From Phyto melanocephala (taxonomy: Eukaryota > Arthropoda > Insecta > Diptera > Rhinophoridae): DNA of 64,000 nucleotides. This document shows, piece by piece, positions 1 through 11,039 of the stretch; positions within the stretch are counted from its first letter, which is position 1, and every line of letters starts with the position of its first letter. Under the pieces are notes generated by a model. The model saw only the letters and a program-made list of their open reading frames with translations. It did no database searches and was not told the origin of the DNA. Location: assembly GCA_941918925.1 (NCBI GenBank), contig OW799233.1, positions 58,309,841-58,373,840 on the forward strand, given 5' to 3'. Position numbers and translations under genes: made by a program.

Positions 1-862
1 AACCAGAATAGGAAACACCCATGGAATCGATCTTTATACAGACGGTTCAAAGATTGGTGACCAAACTGGAGTGGGCTTATACGACATAAGCCGAAACTGA
101 AGCAAATACTTCCGTCTACCAGATCCCAACACTATTTTCCAGGCTGAGATCATGGCGAATACGGAAGGAATTAAATGGATAAAGGAAACGTTTTGCAATG
201 CAAGAGCGAGATAAACTCATATGCAAATTGTGAACATCTGGAGATAATATGGAAACCAAGCCATCACGAGCTGATCGGAAATGAGAAAGCCGACAGATTA
301 TCCAAAATGGGAGCTCTTCGGAGTACTATAACTTTGGAGAACGCCAAACCCCTTAAACGATTTAAGGATGAACTTAAACGTTTGGCGATGGAGGAACATG
401 TCAGAAAATGGCAAAGCACTGATGTCTGTAAGGTGACAAGAATACTATGGGGTGACCCAAATTTTGGGAAATCAAAAAAAATTCTGAGACTGAATAGACC
501 AACACTTATAAGACTAACCAGTGTGATTACAGGTCATACGGAGTTGAGAACTCATCTAGCTCGCATGAAACTGTCTGAAGAGACAACATGCAGAGCATGC
601 GAAGAAGAGGATGAGACTTTGATACACTATCTCTGTTATTGTCCTGCGTTTGGGCATATTAGACGCGAGAATTTTACAGTGGATACTATGCCGAATTTGG
701 AGTAGTTAGGGTAGTCCGATATTTATTTATGGGAAATCATGATTATGGTTTTAAATTGGGAATTCCGGTTCCCACATGGAGCGCACACCATGCCAACTGG
801 GCATAAGTGTATACCTGTCATGGGTTTGGGCTTTTAGTGCCCCTGCTTTTCAACCTAACCTA
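1..862 (+). mobile_element. LOA-type non-LTR retrotransposon, family B, 3' fragment (copy 1)
   Basis: This is the 3' end of the family also found at 41029-47748 and 52236-55075; the left side is cut by the window edge. Coding remnants of RNase H and the terminal zinc knuckle run to about 705. A 3' UTR follows and ends in the CAACCTAACCT tail at about 852-862, after which the sequence becomes Jockey-like. The tail matches the 3' end of the second copy (47734-47748). The target duplication cannot be checked because the 5' end lies outside the window. Assignment to the LOA group rests on the RNase H domain, the CCHC end and the RT motifs of the other copies. Confidence 0.8.
2..705 (+). pseudogene. 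ORF2 C-terminal remnant: RNase H plus zinc knuckle (LOA family B)
   Basis: Reading frame 2 gives an RNase H start (LYTDGSKIGD, first catalytic Asp, then QAEI with the Glu) and contains a stop near 100. The frame then changes at about 190, where roughly 90 bp present in the other copies are missing. This removes the TDSQ segment with the third acidic residue. From about 175 a 176-codon frame carries the last RNase H block (NEKADRLSK) and the terminal knuckle CRACEEEDETLIH..CPAF. RNase H would degrade the RNA strand during target-primed reverse transcription; this copy cannot, because a catalytic block is deleted. The frame has no ATG of its own. Confidence 0.8.
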
Positions 863-1068
863 GTGTCATCCATTCCATATAAATCTGATTTTCATTTGAT
901 GGATAAAAATGAAAAAGTTTTTGCATTCAAACATACCAATTATAACACGTTAAATAAACTTATTATAAATACAAACTGAAACAACATATAATCGTATTAT
1001 AATGATGTAAATCAAATGTGTAATGCATTCTACCAAAAGGTTTACTCTTTTTTAGATTTATGTGTCCC
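863..1068 (+). pseudogene. Jockey-like element (Jockey-B), linker region between EN and RT, left piece
   Basis: The frame reads through FKHTNYNTLNKLI and then, past two stops, CNAFYQKVYSF and LDLCVP. This is the typical linker of Jockey-group ORF2 proteins between endonuclease and reverse transcriptase. It stops at the 16-bp target duplication of LOA-A (1053-1068) and the same protein resumes at 9420. Jockey-B is thus the oldest layer of the nest. Nothing upstream of 863 belongs to it, so either LOA-B inserted there or it is truncated. Pseudogene: in-frame stops and no start. Confidence 0.65.
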
Positions 1069-2162
1069 TCACGAAGGGTTAGTCATCTTGTTGCGATGCG
1101 AGGGCTTAAGTGTAAATTACACTAACTAAGAACTACCCACCCCATGCCTACCAGCGTCTGTTTCTCCTAGTTGGGGTGGCTGGCAGGCAACTTCTCAACC
1201 CCCTCTTCATACAGGCTGTTGAGAATGCGTCCGCCTTATTAAATCGTCGGTTCGCAACCATAAATCTACCAGCGTCTGTCCTCAGAGTGAGGGGCTGTTG
1301 GTCTGCGTCTGTCTCCAGTGGGGCGGCAGTTTATAGCAAGCCTGGCAGTAGTCATAAAATGCAAACAAACCAATCGTCCGTATGTCGAAAAAATCATGCC
1401 CTGCGTATCCGGTAAAGGGCTTCATAATCTCCGGAGACCAAACTACTGCTGTGTCGGTATCAGGCTGCAGTAAGTTGTTGGCTACTGAAACCTCGATTAG
1501 TGGAATGGAAGCCCAGGCTCCACTAGCCGACTAGCTACTAGTGCGCTAAAAACATGCCCGATCAAGCCGATAGGCGATCGAAACCCGAGCTTGATACAGC
1601 GTGGTTCTTCGAAACCTGGTACCTCTAAGGCTCCTAAGGTCCGGATGGGAAAAGTTCCTGTCAAAACACCAGTTTCAGGTGCCGGTGAGGTGACTAAGAC
1701 TCAGTCTGCCACTAAACCTGGCTCCCTTGTGCCAAACATTATGCAGAAGGATCATACGAAGAAAGATTCGATGATCCCTGTAGCACCACCCGCGAACTCC
1801 ACGGTTGCCAAAATAGATTCTCCAAGGCACAGAAAACAATCCAAAAGGGCCTTCACTACTAAGCGTTCCGCTTATAAAATATTAAGTCGGTTTGGTGAAA
1901 AACCTACTGACGAGCTCACGGAGCAAGAGAAAAACTCTCTCCGGTGGGCGCAAACCCTCATTGAGGGGTTAAAACATAATCCTCCTAATGCAGGTGTAGG
2001 CAGTCCTAAACGCACGGTATCCTCTGCAGCGCCTAAACGGCAACGGTCAGAGGAGGACACTCTTCCAGGAACAAAACGTTCCAAACACATGCCTCCACGG
2101 CCACAACCAAGATCCTACAAGGAGGTGGCTAAGGACCACCTTATTTGGGCGATCATTGACCG

Positions 2163-5100
2163 AAAAAAAATGTATGATTATTACAACTTTTGATAATGTT
2201 TTACTTACTTTTAATGAATATTCTGATCGTTTTTATAGTAATGTTACCCTCCATACTTTAAATTTTAAAATTGTATTGCTAATTTATGTTCATTCCTATC
2301 TGCGTTGTTCTTTTTTTTTTGCAATAAATATTATTAAATATGGTATTGAATGATGAAAGGAATTTTGCTAGTTCCAACGACGCTACTTTTAACATGATTC
2401 GTATTTTGTGTAAGCAAAAATCTGGCATTAACATCTGTCATATAAATGCTCAGAGTTTAAACAATAAAATTGATGAATATCGGTATATCTTTGAGAACTC
2501 TTGTGTTGATGTAATATGTGTGTCTGAGACATGGTTTGACGGAAGTATCCCTGATAGTATCTATGCACTATCTGGCTTTAAGATGTTTCGTTGTGACAGG
2601 CGTACGCATGGAGGAGGGGTGGCTATTTTTATTAAAAAGAGTATAACAAGCAAACTCATTCTCAAATCTCTACCTGGCGATAAGATCGAATACATATTTG
2701 TCGAAGTTTCGTCTACGGGAAGGAAGCTACTTATTGGATGCATTTATAGGCCCAATAGGAGAATTGACTTAGTTAATTTACATCAAGATCTTGAGAACAT
2801 AACTGTAAATTATGAAAACGTTGTTCTGTGTGGTGATTTCAACTCCAACGTGTTATGCGAGTCACAACTACTGGACGCAATGGAATCAATCGGTTTATTT
2901 TCTCCAAACATACAAACACCTACGCATTTCACCACTACAAACCAATCACTTCTTGATTTGTTTTTTGTTAATCATAGAGATAAAGTTTTGCTCTATGATC
3001 AGATTTGTGCACCATGTTTTTCAAAACACGATTTAATATTTCTATGTTTTGACTTTAGAACCAGGTATGTAAATGAAAATAACACATATTATGATTTTAA
3101 AAGAATGGATTATAATATAATGATAAATGAGCTTGGAATAGTTGATTGGGATCGTATTTATTTTATGCCAGATGTTGATGACCAAGTTAAATTTCTGGAG
3201 GAAAAGCTTGTTGAAATTTTTGAAAAATCTGTGCCAGTAAAGACACTTAAGCAGAAAAGTACTACAAAGCCTTGGTTTAATGAGGAAATTAGAACTAAAA
3301 TCAACCAACGTGATTATGCGTACAAATGTTGGAAACGTTTTAAAACTGCAGAACTGCATGAGAATTTTTCTAAAGCCAGAAAGGAAGTAAATAAACTTAT
3401 TAAATACAAGAAATTTTCTTACTTTTCTAATTTATTTTCAACTGCTGTGGACTCAAAGAAAAACTGGAAGATTATTCGTGATATTGGTATTGGTAAATCA
3501 AGTAATGTACACCCTATGGAAGTGAATGTTGATTTACTAAATGAGAAATTTGTTGGAATTCCATGCGTAAACATTTCTCCAAACTATTACTCTTGTAATA
3601 ACAGTTCAATATATAATAGTTCAAGTCTAAAATTCTCCTTTCGATCTGTTTCTCAAAATGATACATTTATGGCTTGTCATAATGTTAAATCAAGTGCAAT
3701 TGGCCCGGACAAAATCCATCCAACATTTTTAAAACTCGTTCTACCTATCTTGCTTCCACAAATCACTCACATCTTTAACACAGTAATTACTAAAAGTATC
3801 TTTCCACAAAATTGGAAGTATGCCAAAATTGTTCCCATCCCTAAAAATAGTAATGAGTACCGCCCGATTGCTATCCTTTCATATTTATCTAAGGTTCTGG
3901 AAAGGCTCTTACACGAACAAATGGTTGACTACTTACATGCAAATAATTTATTTACTGATGTACAATCTGGTTTTCGACCTAAACATAGTTGTGCTACTGC
4001 ACTTCTCGAAGTGACGGAGGAAATTCGTAGCTATATTGACAGTGGAAATGATGCCTTGTTAGTGCTTTTGGATCATACTAAAGCATTTGATATGGTTAAT
4101 CACACTATGCTTCGTATTAAGTTGAATAAACTGTTATTTTTTGCCTCCTCTGCGACTGATCTTGTTTCATCATACCTAGAAAATCGATATCAGTATGTAA
4201 GCTCATGTAAGCCTGTAATCAAAGGTGTTCCCCAGGGGTCCATTTTAGGTCCTCTACTATTTACAATATATATAAATGATTTACCAAAACAGTTATCATA
4301 TTGTAAGATTCATATGTACGCCGATGATGTCCAAATTTATATATGCTGCGACATGATAGAATCGATGATTGTATTGTAAAATTGAATTATGATTTATCCA
4401 AAATTGAAGCTTGGGCTGTAGCAAATGGTCTTTGTCTGAATCCTGTTAAGTCTAAGTGCCTTGTAGTTTCTAGACGAGCTACACAAATAAGTATTGAACC
4501 CAATATCACTTTGAACTCGCAAAAAATTGAAATTGTTAAGAAAACGAAAAATCTTGGAATTATTTTTAACTCTTCACTTACATGGTCTGATCATATTAAC
4601 ACTGCTGCAGGGAGAGTATTTGCAATGCTTCGTTCACTTTGGGCCACTAAACACTCGACTCCGATAAACACGCGCATGCTTTTCGTACCTAATACCGGTT
4701 CTACTTTATGGCAGTGAAGTTTTTGCAAGTTGTGACCAGAAAAGCACTAGAAAATTGACTTCTACATATAATGCAATTCTTAGATATGTCTTCAATTTGG
4801 GACGTTTTTCTCATATTGCACCCTATGAGACTAAACTTTATGGCGTACGTTTTGGTGTTCTGTTAAATATTCGATCTCTTGTTCTCTTACATTAAATTAT
4901 TTATACTGGAGTGCCGTCGTATTTGTTTAAACGTCTCTCTTTTACGCAGTCCAGAAGAAATTACAACCTCGTTCAAATAAGATTTAGGAGGCTTATATCT
5001 GAATGGCAGTTTTTTGTCCATACCATTCGTCTATGGAACTCAATACCATCGTCTATACAATTCGTTAGTAATACAACGCAGTTTAGGAAATGTATTTTTA

Positions 5101-5357
5101 ATTTTTATTGTCATAATTGAAAATCTGTAAACTCTTTTTTTTAAAACGTTTTTAGATGTATTTATATTTGTTATTGTTTTGCTCCTTTCCCTTTTTATTA
5201 TATTTATAATTGTTTGTATTTAATGTTATAATTTTTTATTGTATGACCTATTTAAAACTAAATCAAATTGTTTTTCCTGTACTATAATTATAAGACTCAA
5301 AGTTTTGTTGTATAGGAATACCAATATATAAATAAAATAAATAAATAAAATAAATAA
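2163..5357 (+). mobile_element. Jockey/CR1-like non-LTR element J-A, inserted in LOA-A ORF1, unit 1
   Basis: About 3.2 kb: a short 177-bp leader, one long EN-RT ORF, a 3' UTR of about 240 bp and a tail of AAATA units (5326-5357). No ORF1 is visible, so the copy is either 5' truncated or from a family without ORF1. The insertion point lies between the LOA-A codons IDR and RDGT. A target duplication cannot be separated from the A-runs at both ends. Coding detail is in the ORF entry. Confidence 0.85.
2340..5120 (+). pseudogene. J-A ORF2: apurinic-type endonuclease and reverse transcriptase, unit 1
   Basis: ATG at 2340. Endonuclease: NICHINAQSLNNK (residues about 30-42), SETWFDGS with the catalytic Glu, GDFNSN, and SKHDLIF as the SDH-like block. 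RT: GPDKIHPTFLK, AILSYLSKVLE, LLDHTKAFDMVNH (motif A Asp), GVPQGSILGPLLF and YADDVQIY. It would nick the target and copy its own RNA by target-primed reverse transcription. The 679-codon frame ends at 4379, because a small indel just after YADD (about 4340) shifts the frame. The thumb domain continues from 4343 (NPVKSKCLVVSRR) to 4717, where a further break occurs. The C-terminal LWNSIPSSIQ block then runs to 5120. The 679 codons before the break are open, so decay is modest. Confidence 0.85.
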
Positions 5358-6095
5358 ACTCCCGCGATGGCACCATTTCCTCCAGCAACTGGAAATTGGT
5401 TGTCATGGCTCTCAATGGGGTGTTTGAAAGTTGTTCGGGACAACCCGGGACCACCACCCCAGTGCGAAGATGCTGGCTGGTACCAAGGCCACATCAAACT
5501 GATAGCCTGTACAGACGAGCGTCCAGCGCAGATGTACAAAGCCGCCATAGAGTCCCTATGAAGTATGGTCTGGCGCGAAGCTCGAGGTAATACCTCCCAC
5601 CGATGTTCCACAAAGGCCGAGGTCTATTGCCAAGATTCCCGCAATACCATCCGAACCAAAGGATATTCTGGAGATTATGCTGGTCAGTAATCCTCAGCTA
5701 CCCACAAAGGACTGGAAAATAGCCAAGATTACTGAAGCTGTAGAAGGCTCCAGGAAGGCCACTGTTATTATAAACAGTGACTCCCTTTCTCCACTTCAAA
5801 AGACTCAGGGAAAGATATACTATGGTTTTGGTACTATCTTTCACCGGGTCTATAAGGGTGACGACAAGGAGAAGCCTCAAGCTCCGGAGAGTAAGGACTC
5901 TTCTAATGATCTCTCCATGAGCTGTGACGATGAATCTGCTCTTTCATCGGACATTGATGACACCCAATCGGTCTCAGGACTAGTGGGGGAATTCTTTGGT
6001 AAGATGGATGTGGCAGAAGATGAAGACTCCCTTCTAGAATCTGACGATGGTTCAGAGGACGCCGATGTCACAGTCGTCCACAGCGACCAGCTACA

Positions 6096-9000
6096 TTGAA
6101 GGTTACTCAAATTAACCTTCACCACTCAAAAGCGGTGTCAGCTGCCCTACTCCTCCGACTGTCTTCAGGCACGGAGGATCTTATATGTGTCCAAGAACCT
6201 TTGTTGTACAAAGACAGGGTTTGCGGGCTAAACAAGGATGGCTACTACATTCTGTATGCAGCCGGACCAGATCTTGCATTATGGCCAAAAACAATCTTAA
6301 AGCTTTTGTTCTATCCGACTTCAGTGATAAGGACACCTGTACTATAGCCATCGAGAACAAGAGGCGAATAGTCTGGCTAATAAGCTGTTACATGGCGAAC
6401 GATCATGGAGGGGACCCACCTAACTCCATCACTAGGAAGGCAATGTCTTGCGCGAACGAAAGGAACATCCCTCTCATAATCTGCGCGGATGCCAACGCGC
6501 ACCATACCGTCTGGGGTAGCTCGGATACCAACCAAAGGGCTTAGTCACTCCTCGAATTTATAATTGAAAATAAACTAACAGTAGTTAATAAGGGTCATGA
6601 ACCCACCTTTGTAGTTACTAACAGAAGGGAGGTTTTGGATGTTACTCTTATTAGCGATAGGTATGTGAATTTGATAGGAAATTGGAGGGTGTCAAAGGAC
6701 TGCTCTTTTTCCGATCACCTATATATTGATTTCGATTTATTTTTCGAAGTGGATTCTCAGAGTCATTTCTTGAATAGTAGAAGGACAAATTGGTCTGTTT
6801 ATGCTAAGGTGCTGGACTCCGTAACTGAGTTCTTGAGTAATGTAATGGCTGAGGCAACCGATAACTCCTGTAGGAGAACTACTAGGAAAGGTAAGGCCAA
6901 GCCCACTTGGTAGAATGCTGAAATTGCGGAAAAGCGCAAGTAATGCAGGAAACTATTTAATGAGGCTAAAAGAGTTTAAAAACCTTATCAGAAGAGCCAA
7001 GACAACTCGGCTACGAAAGATTCTATCATCGAATCCAACAATACCATCATACATACAGAGGGCGGATGGTTCGTGGACCACCAGCAGCAAGGAAACGCTG
7101 GAGGTACTCATGGAGACACATTTCCCGGGCTGTCTAGAGCAGGACACTCCTCATGCTGCTGACCATACGGATGCATATGACATATCGAATCTACCGATCA
7201 CTGAGCATCGCATAAGATGGGCAGTTGGAAGTTTCCATACCTTCAAGTCTCCAGGTCCTAATGGCGTAATTACAGCAGATCTACAGGAGAACATCGATAT
7301 TTTAATGCCATGGCTTCTGGTGATATTCAGGGCATGCTTGCATTTATCCTATGTCCCATCGAGGTGGACATCCTATAAGATTATTTTCATTTCCCTTGGA
7401 ATAAGGCCTCGCATACAAGGGCCGGAGACTTCAGGCCAATAAGTTTCTCCTCCTTTCTGCTTAAGACTCTGGAAAGGATTATTGATATTTATATCAGATC
7501 GTCTCTAGGACCAGATGCTCTATCGGGGGCACAGCATTTCTATACGAAGGGCAAATCTACGGAAACAGCGCTACACGCGCTGGTTGGCCATATTGAAAAA
7601 TCTCTGAACTACAGGGACTGCACCTTGGTCGCCTACCGCAAGATGGCGTACTTTCTCCACTAATATGGAACATCAACATTAATATCCTGCTTAGGGCCAT
7701 GGAGAATACATCCTGCATGACTGTTGCTTATGCGGATGATGTGGCTGTAGCAGCTACAGGCAAAGATCCTGGACTGCTCTCGGAGCCTGCGCTGACGTTA
7801 ATACTAAGATGGAGCCAGGGATGTGGGCTGGGAGTCAATCCTGCCAAAACGGAACTGGTACTGTTCACAAGGAGTGTTAAAATACCGACCTTTGCTACGC
7901 CTAGGATAGATAGAGTGGCACTAGCTCTATCCGATAATGCCAAATATTTGGGTCTCGTATTGGACAGCAAACTAAACTGAAACCTGAACACAAAGTCCAG
8001 GACCACTAAGGCGGCAACTGTATTATACTGCTGCAAGAGGCCAATTGGTCTTAATTGGGATATTAACCCCAGGAACTTATACTGGCTATACGATTCTGTC
8101 GTCAGACCAATTCTTTATTACGGGGCGGCAGTCTGGTGGGTGGCGCTGGAGAAGAGAACCCACCAGGACAGATTAGAACGTATTATGAGAATAGCTGCGA
8201 TTATGATAACAGGTGCTCTTAGGACCACACCATCTAAGGCACTGTTCACTATTTTGAACTGGTAACCACAGACATCCTGGCTAAGCGAATGGCTGCGGAC
8301 ACCGCGCTGCGGCTGAATGCCACAAGGGCATAGAAGTATGTGAATTATGGACAAGCAAGAATTTTGGGTATGATCAATATTGCTTCTCCTATTGATTACA
8401 AGGTACCTGAACCAGCATTCGATCCGGGTTTCGTGATGAATATACCGGATAGATCTGAATACGACAACGGCCTCCAACCTCCGGAAAATGCCATCCAGAT
8501 ATTTACTGACGGATCGAAATCCAATGCTGGAACTGGATGTGGTATCTTTTCGATCCAGTTGGGTTTGGAATCGTCCCTTAGGCTACCGGATTATTGTAGC
8601 GCGATACAGGCCGAATTAATGGCTATTAGGACAGCCGCGGAACAGATTCAGTATAGTGAAATATCTGGCAGGGATATTTATTTATATATTTACTGACAGC
8701 AAGGCGGCTATTAGGTCCCTTGAGAGTGTGTACAGCACATCAAAAATTGCCCACGAATGCCGGGTGCCTCTTGAGGACATGGGGATATTGATGATAATAA
8801 TAAAGCTGATGCATTTGCAAAAGCCGGTACTACCTTAGATTCGGTTGAATCCAGTTGTGCTTTGGGTATTCCCTTATCGAAGGGTAAGCAGCTAATCTCG
8901 CATCGATTATATTTGGATGCCAAGGAAAGATGGGTGAGAGAACCCACTTGTTTGGAAACCAGAAAGATCTGGCCTGAAATGGATGTGCATAGGACGCAAT

Positions 9001-9298
9001 ATGCGAATCCACCTTAGGAACCTCATAGAGGTCATTACCGGACACTGGCCTATAGGTACACATGCGAAAAGGCCAAATATCCCTTACAACGACTTATGTA
9101 GAAGTTTCGATAACGAGGAAGAGGAGGAGACGACTGAACATCTTCTCTGCAATTGTCCTGCATTCGGGGACCTGAGACGCCAGATTCTAGGTCAGCGAAT
9201 ACTTGTAAGTAAAACTTGTCTTTCCGCAGTTGATCTGGGAAAGATCCACACCTTCGTGAACAGGACAGGATGGCTGAGGAACGATGGTCTGAGGACAT
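6096..9298 (+). pseudogene. LOA family A ORF2: endonuclease, RT, RNase H, zinc knuckle, unit 1
   Basis: The frame opens at the ORF1 stop with TTG-AAG (KVTQINLHHSKA), where intact relatives have an ATGA overlap; the ATG is lost here. Endonuclease: QINLHHS, QEPLLY, CADANAHH, SFSDHLYI. Frameshift near 6275; stops at 6542 and 6912. RT: SPGPNGVI (7250s), GKSTETALHALV, then a deletion that removes motif A and joins directly to LPQDGVLSPLIWN and YADDVAVAATG (7730s). Thumb: NPAKTELVLF and YLGLVLDSKLN. RNase H: IFTDGSKSNAG and QAELMAI, then FTDSKAAI after another shift. Terminal knuckle: LLCNCPAF. Loss of motif A makes the polymerase inactive. RNase H and the double knuckle are typical of the I/LOA/R1 group. 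Confidence 0.8.
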
Positions 9299-9419
9299 AG
9301 ACGAACGGTCGATGGTGCTACGGTATCACAACGGGACCCTCGGAGGACCCAAGTAAGCTATGCCTTCGGGCGGCTGCCGGATATAACCTAACCCAACCTA
9401 ACCTAGATTTTTGTGTCCC

Positions 9420-9815
9420 GAAACAAATTTCCAAACATTTATCTGGTCCACCATAGAATAGTAAACAATTGGCCCGTGGTAAGAATAAAAAGAATAAATG
9501 CTATAATAAATTTAAACAATCTTCTGGATCCCATGTTGACTATCTCAGGTACTCTGTGAGTCGTGCTATATACACATCACTCAATAAATTATGTATATAT
9601 AAAATGAAATATTACTGTAAACGTTATTCAAAATCATTTTTTAAATTTGTTAATTCTAAGAAAAAAACTATTGAATATCCTTCTTCTATGAGATTTCAAC
9701 AAGTTAATTCCATCGACGACGCCATTATAAGCAACTTATTTGCCGTTTTTCTCTCAACGACTTATTTGGATTCAACTTATATGGACTCCGAAATTTACCG
9801 TTATAAATTAACAGC
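9420..9815 (+). pseudogene. Jockey-B linker and start of RT region, unit 1 right piece
   Basis: Continues the Jockey-B protein past the LOA-A insertion: KNKKNKCYNKFKQSS, VDYLRYSVSRAIY, KSFFKFVNSKKKTIEYPSS, ISNLFAVFLSTTY. The pattern of basic linker followed by FVNSKKK and a NLFA..F block is the usual stretch before the RT fingers in Jockey-group proteins. One stop lies just right of the target duplication. The frame opens at a TTG (9469), not an ATG, which fits a fragment. Cut at 9815 by the duplication junction. Confidence 0.65.
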
Positions 9816-9823
9816 CTTAATTA
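9816..9823. other. Duplication junction filler, 8 bp
   Basis: CTTAATTA belongs to neither unit. To its left unit 1 ends with AACAGC, which in unit 2 continues as AAATCAG. To its right unit 2 starts with ACGTTAAAT, which in unit 1 is preceded by TATAAC. With its neighbours it forms the near-palindrome TTAATTAACGTTAA. A short filler of this kind is usual at end-joined breaks. Confidence 0.85.
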
Positions 9824-9945
9824 ACGTTAAATAAACTTATTATAAATACAAACTGAAACAACATATAATCGTATTATAATGATGTAAATCAAATGTGTAA
9901 TGCATTCTACCAAAAGGTTTACTCTTTTTTAGATTTATGTGTCCC
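9824..9945 (+). pseudogene. Jockey-B linker, unit 2 left piece
   Basis: Copy of 947-1068: the CNAFYQKVYSF and LDLCVP codons of the Jockey-B linker, ending in the left LOA-A target duplication (9930-9945). It carries the same stops as unit 1. Confidence 0.65.
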
Positions 9946-11039
9946 TCACGAAGGGTTAGTCATCTTGTTGCGATGCGAGGGCTTAAGTGTAAATTACACT
10001 AACTAAGAACTACCCACCCCATGCCTACCAGCGTCTGTTTCTCCTAGTTGGGGCGGCTGGCAGGCAACTTCTCAACCCCCTCTTCATACAGGCTGTTGAG
10101 AATGCGTCCGCCTTATTAAATCGTCGGTTCGCAACCATAAATCTACCAGCGTCTGTCCTCAGAGTGAGGGGCTGTTGGTCTGCGTCTGTCTCCAGTGGGG
10201 CGGCAGTTTATAGCAAGCCTGGCAGTAGTCATAAAATGCAAACAAACCAATCGTCCGTATGTCGAAAAAATCATGCCCTGCGTATCCGGTAAAGGGCTTC
10301 ATAATCTCCGGAGACCAAACTACTGCTGTGTCGGTATCAGGCTGCAGTAAGTTGTTGGCTACTGAAACCTCGATTAGTGGAATGGAAGCCCAGGCTCCAC
10401 TAGCCGACTAGCTACTAGTGCGCTAAAAACATGCCCGATCAAGCCGATAGGCGATCGAAACCCGAGCTTGATACAGCGTGGTTCTTCGAAACCTGGTACC
10501 TCTAAGGCTCCTAAGGTCCGGATGGGAAAAGTTCCTGTCAAAACACCAGTTTCAGGTGCCGGTGAGGTGACTAAGACTCAGTCTGCCACTAAACCTGGCT
10601 CCCTTGTGCCAAACATTATGCAGAAGGATCATACGAAGAAAGATTCGATGATCCCTGTAGCACCACCCGCGAACTCCACGGTTGCCAAAATAGATTCTCC
10701 AAGGCACAGAAAACAATCCAAAAGGGCCTTCACTACTAAGCGTTCCGCTTATAAAATATTAAGTCGGTTTGGTGAAAAACCTACTGACGAGCTCACGGAG
10801 CAAGAGAAAAACTCTCTCCGGTGGGCGCAAACCCTCATTGAGGGGTTAAAACATAATCCTCCTAATGCAGGTGTAGGCAGTCCTAAACGCACGGTATCCT
10901 CTGCAGCGCCTAATCGGCAACGGTCAGAGGAGGACACTCTTCCAGGAACAAAACGTTCCAAACACATGCCTCCACGGCCACAACCAAGATCCTACAAGGA
11001 GGTGGCTAAGGACCACCTTATTTGGGCGATCATTGACCG

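Larger units (their letters stand above)
1554..6099 (+). pseudogene. LOA family A ORF1 (Gag-like), split by J-A, unit 1
   Basis: ORF1 of LOA elements encodes an RNA-binding protein of the element's RNP particle. A plausible start is the ATG at 1554 (MPDQADRRSKPEL); one shifted base near 1585 leads into the long frame with KRSAYKILSRFGEK, the lysine/arginine-rich KRSKHMPPR and YKEVAKDHLIWAIIDR. J-A interrupts the gene right after IDR (about 2163), and ORF1 resumes at about 5358 with RDGTISSSNWKLVVMALNG. A frameshift follows, then DNPGPPPQCEDAGWYQG, a stop near 5559, another shift, and an acidic C-terminus ending LVGEFFGKMDVAEDEDS.. and the stop at 6097-6099. I infer the continuity from matching family architecture. 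Confidence 0.75.
1069..9403 (+). mobile_element. LOA-type non-LTR retrotransposon, family A, unit 1 (interrupted by J-A)
   Basis: A 16-bp direct repeat with one mismatch (TAGATTTATGTGTCCC at 1053-1068, TAGATTTTTGTGTCCC at 9404-9419) brackets a full-length element. It has a 5' UTR of about 480 bp, ORF1, ORF2 (endonuclease, RT, RNase H, zinc knuckle) and a 3' end ATAACCTAACCCAACC. The 5' UTR holds two copies of CTACCAGCGTCTGT near 1147 and 1266. J-A occupies 2163-5357. Without J-A the element is about 5.1 kb, a normal size for LOA. Both ORFs carry stops, frameshifts and deletions, so it is dead. It differs from family B in nearly every coding block and is a separate family. Confidence 0.85.
947..9815 (+). 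repeat. Tandem duplication, unit 1 (8,869 bp)
   Basis: Positions 947-9815 recur at 9824-18702 almost base for base, with offset 8,877 before the 10-bp indel at 11041-11050 and 8,887 after it. By eye I found seven substitutions (1177, 2037, 2661, 6710, 7452, 7538, 7643 in this unit) plus that indel. The unit holds the left part of Jockey-B, all of LOA-A with J-A inside it, and the next part of Jockey-B. It ends inside Jockey-B with the codons for YKLTA, and an 8-bp filler (9816-9823) joins it to unit 2. Confidence 0.95.

Noticed and set aside
3042..3359. Minus-strand frames opposite J-A (also 2561-2743, 11929-12246)
   Set aside because: They lie antisense to the EN-RT gene, have no recognisable motifs and exist only because the sense gene is open.
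5263..5611. Minus-strand frames opposite LOA-A ORF1 (also 14150-14498)
   Set aside because: Shadows of the sense ORF1 text and of the AAATA tail; no domain content.
8118..9298. Minus-strand frames opposite LOA-A ORF2
   Set aside because: Antisense to RNase H and knuckle codons, which explain the sequence fully.
9469..9834. Intact small gene of 121 codons (also 18356-18769)
   Set aside because: Opens at TTG, is the Jockey-B linker in content, and its two versions differ only because the duplication junction cuts one of them.
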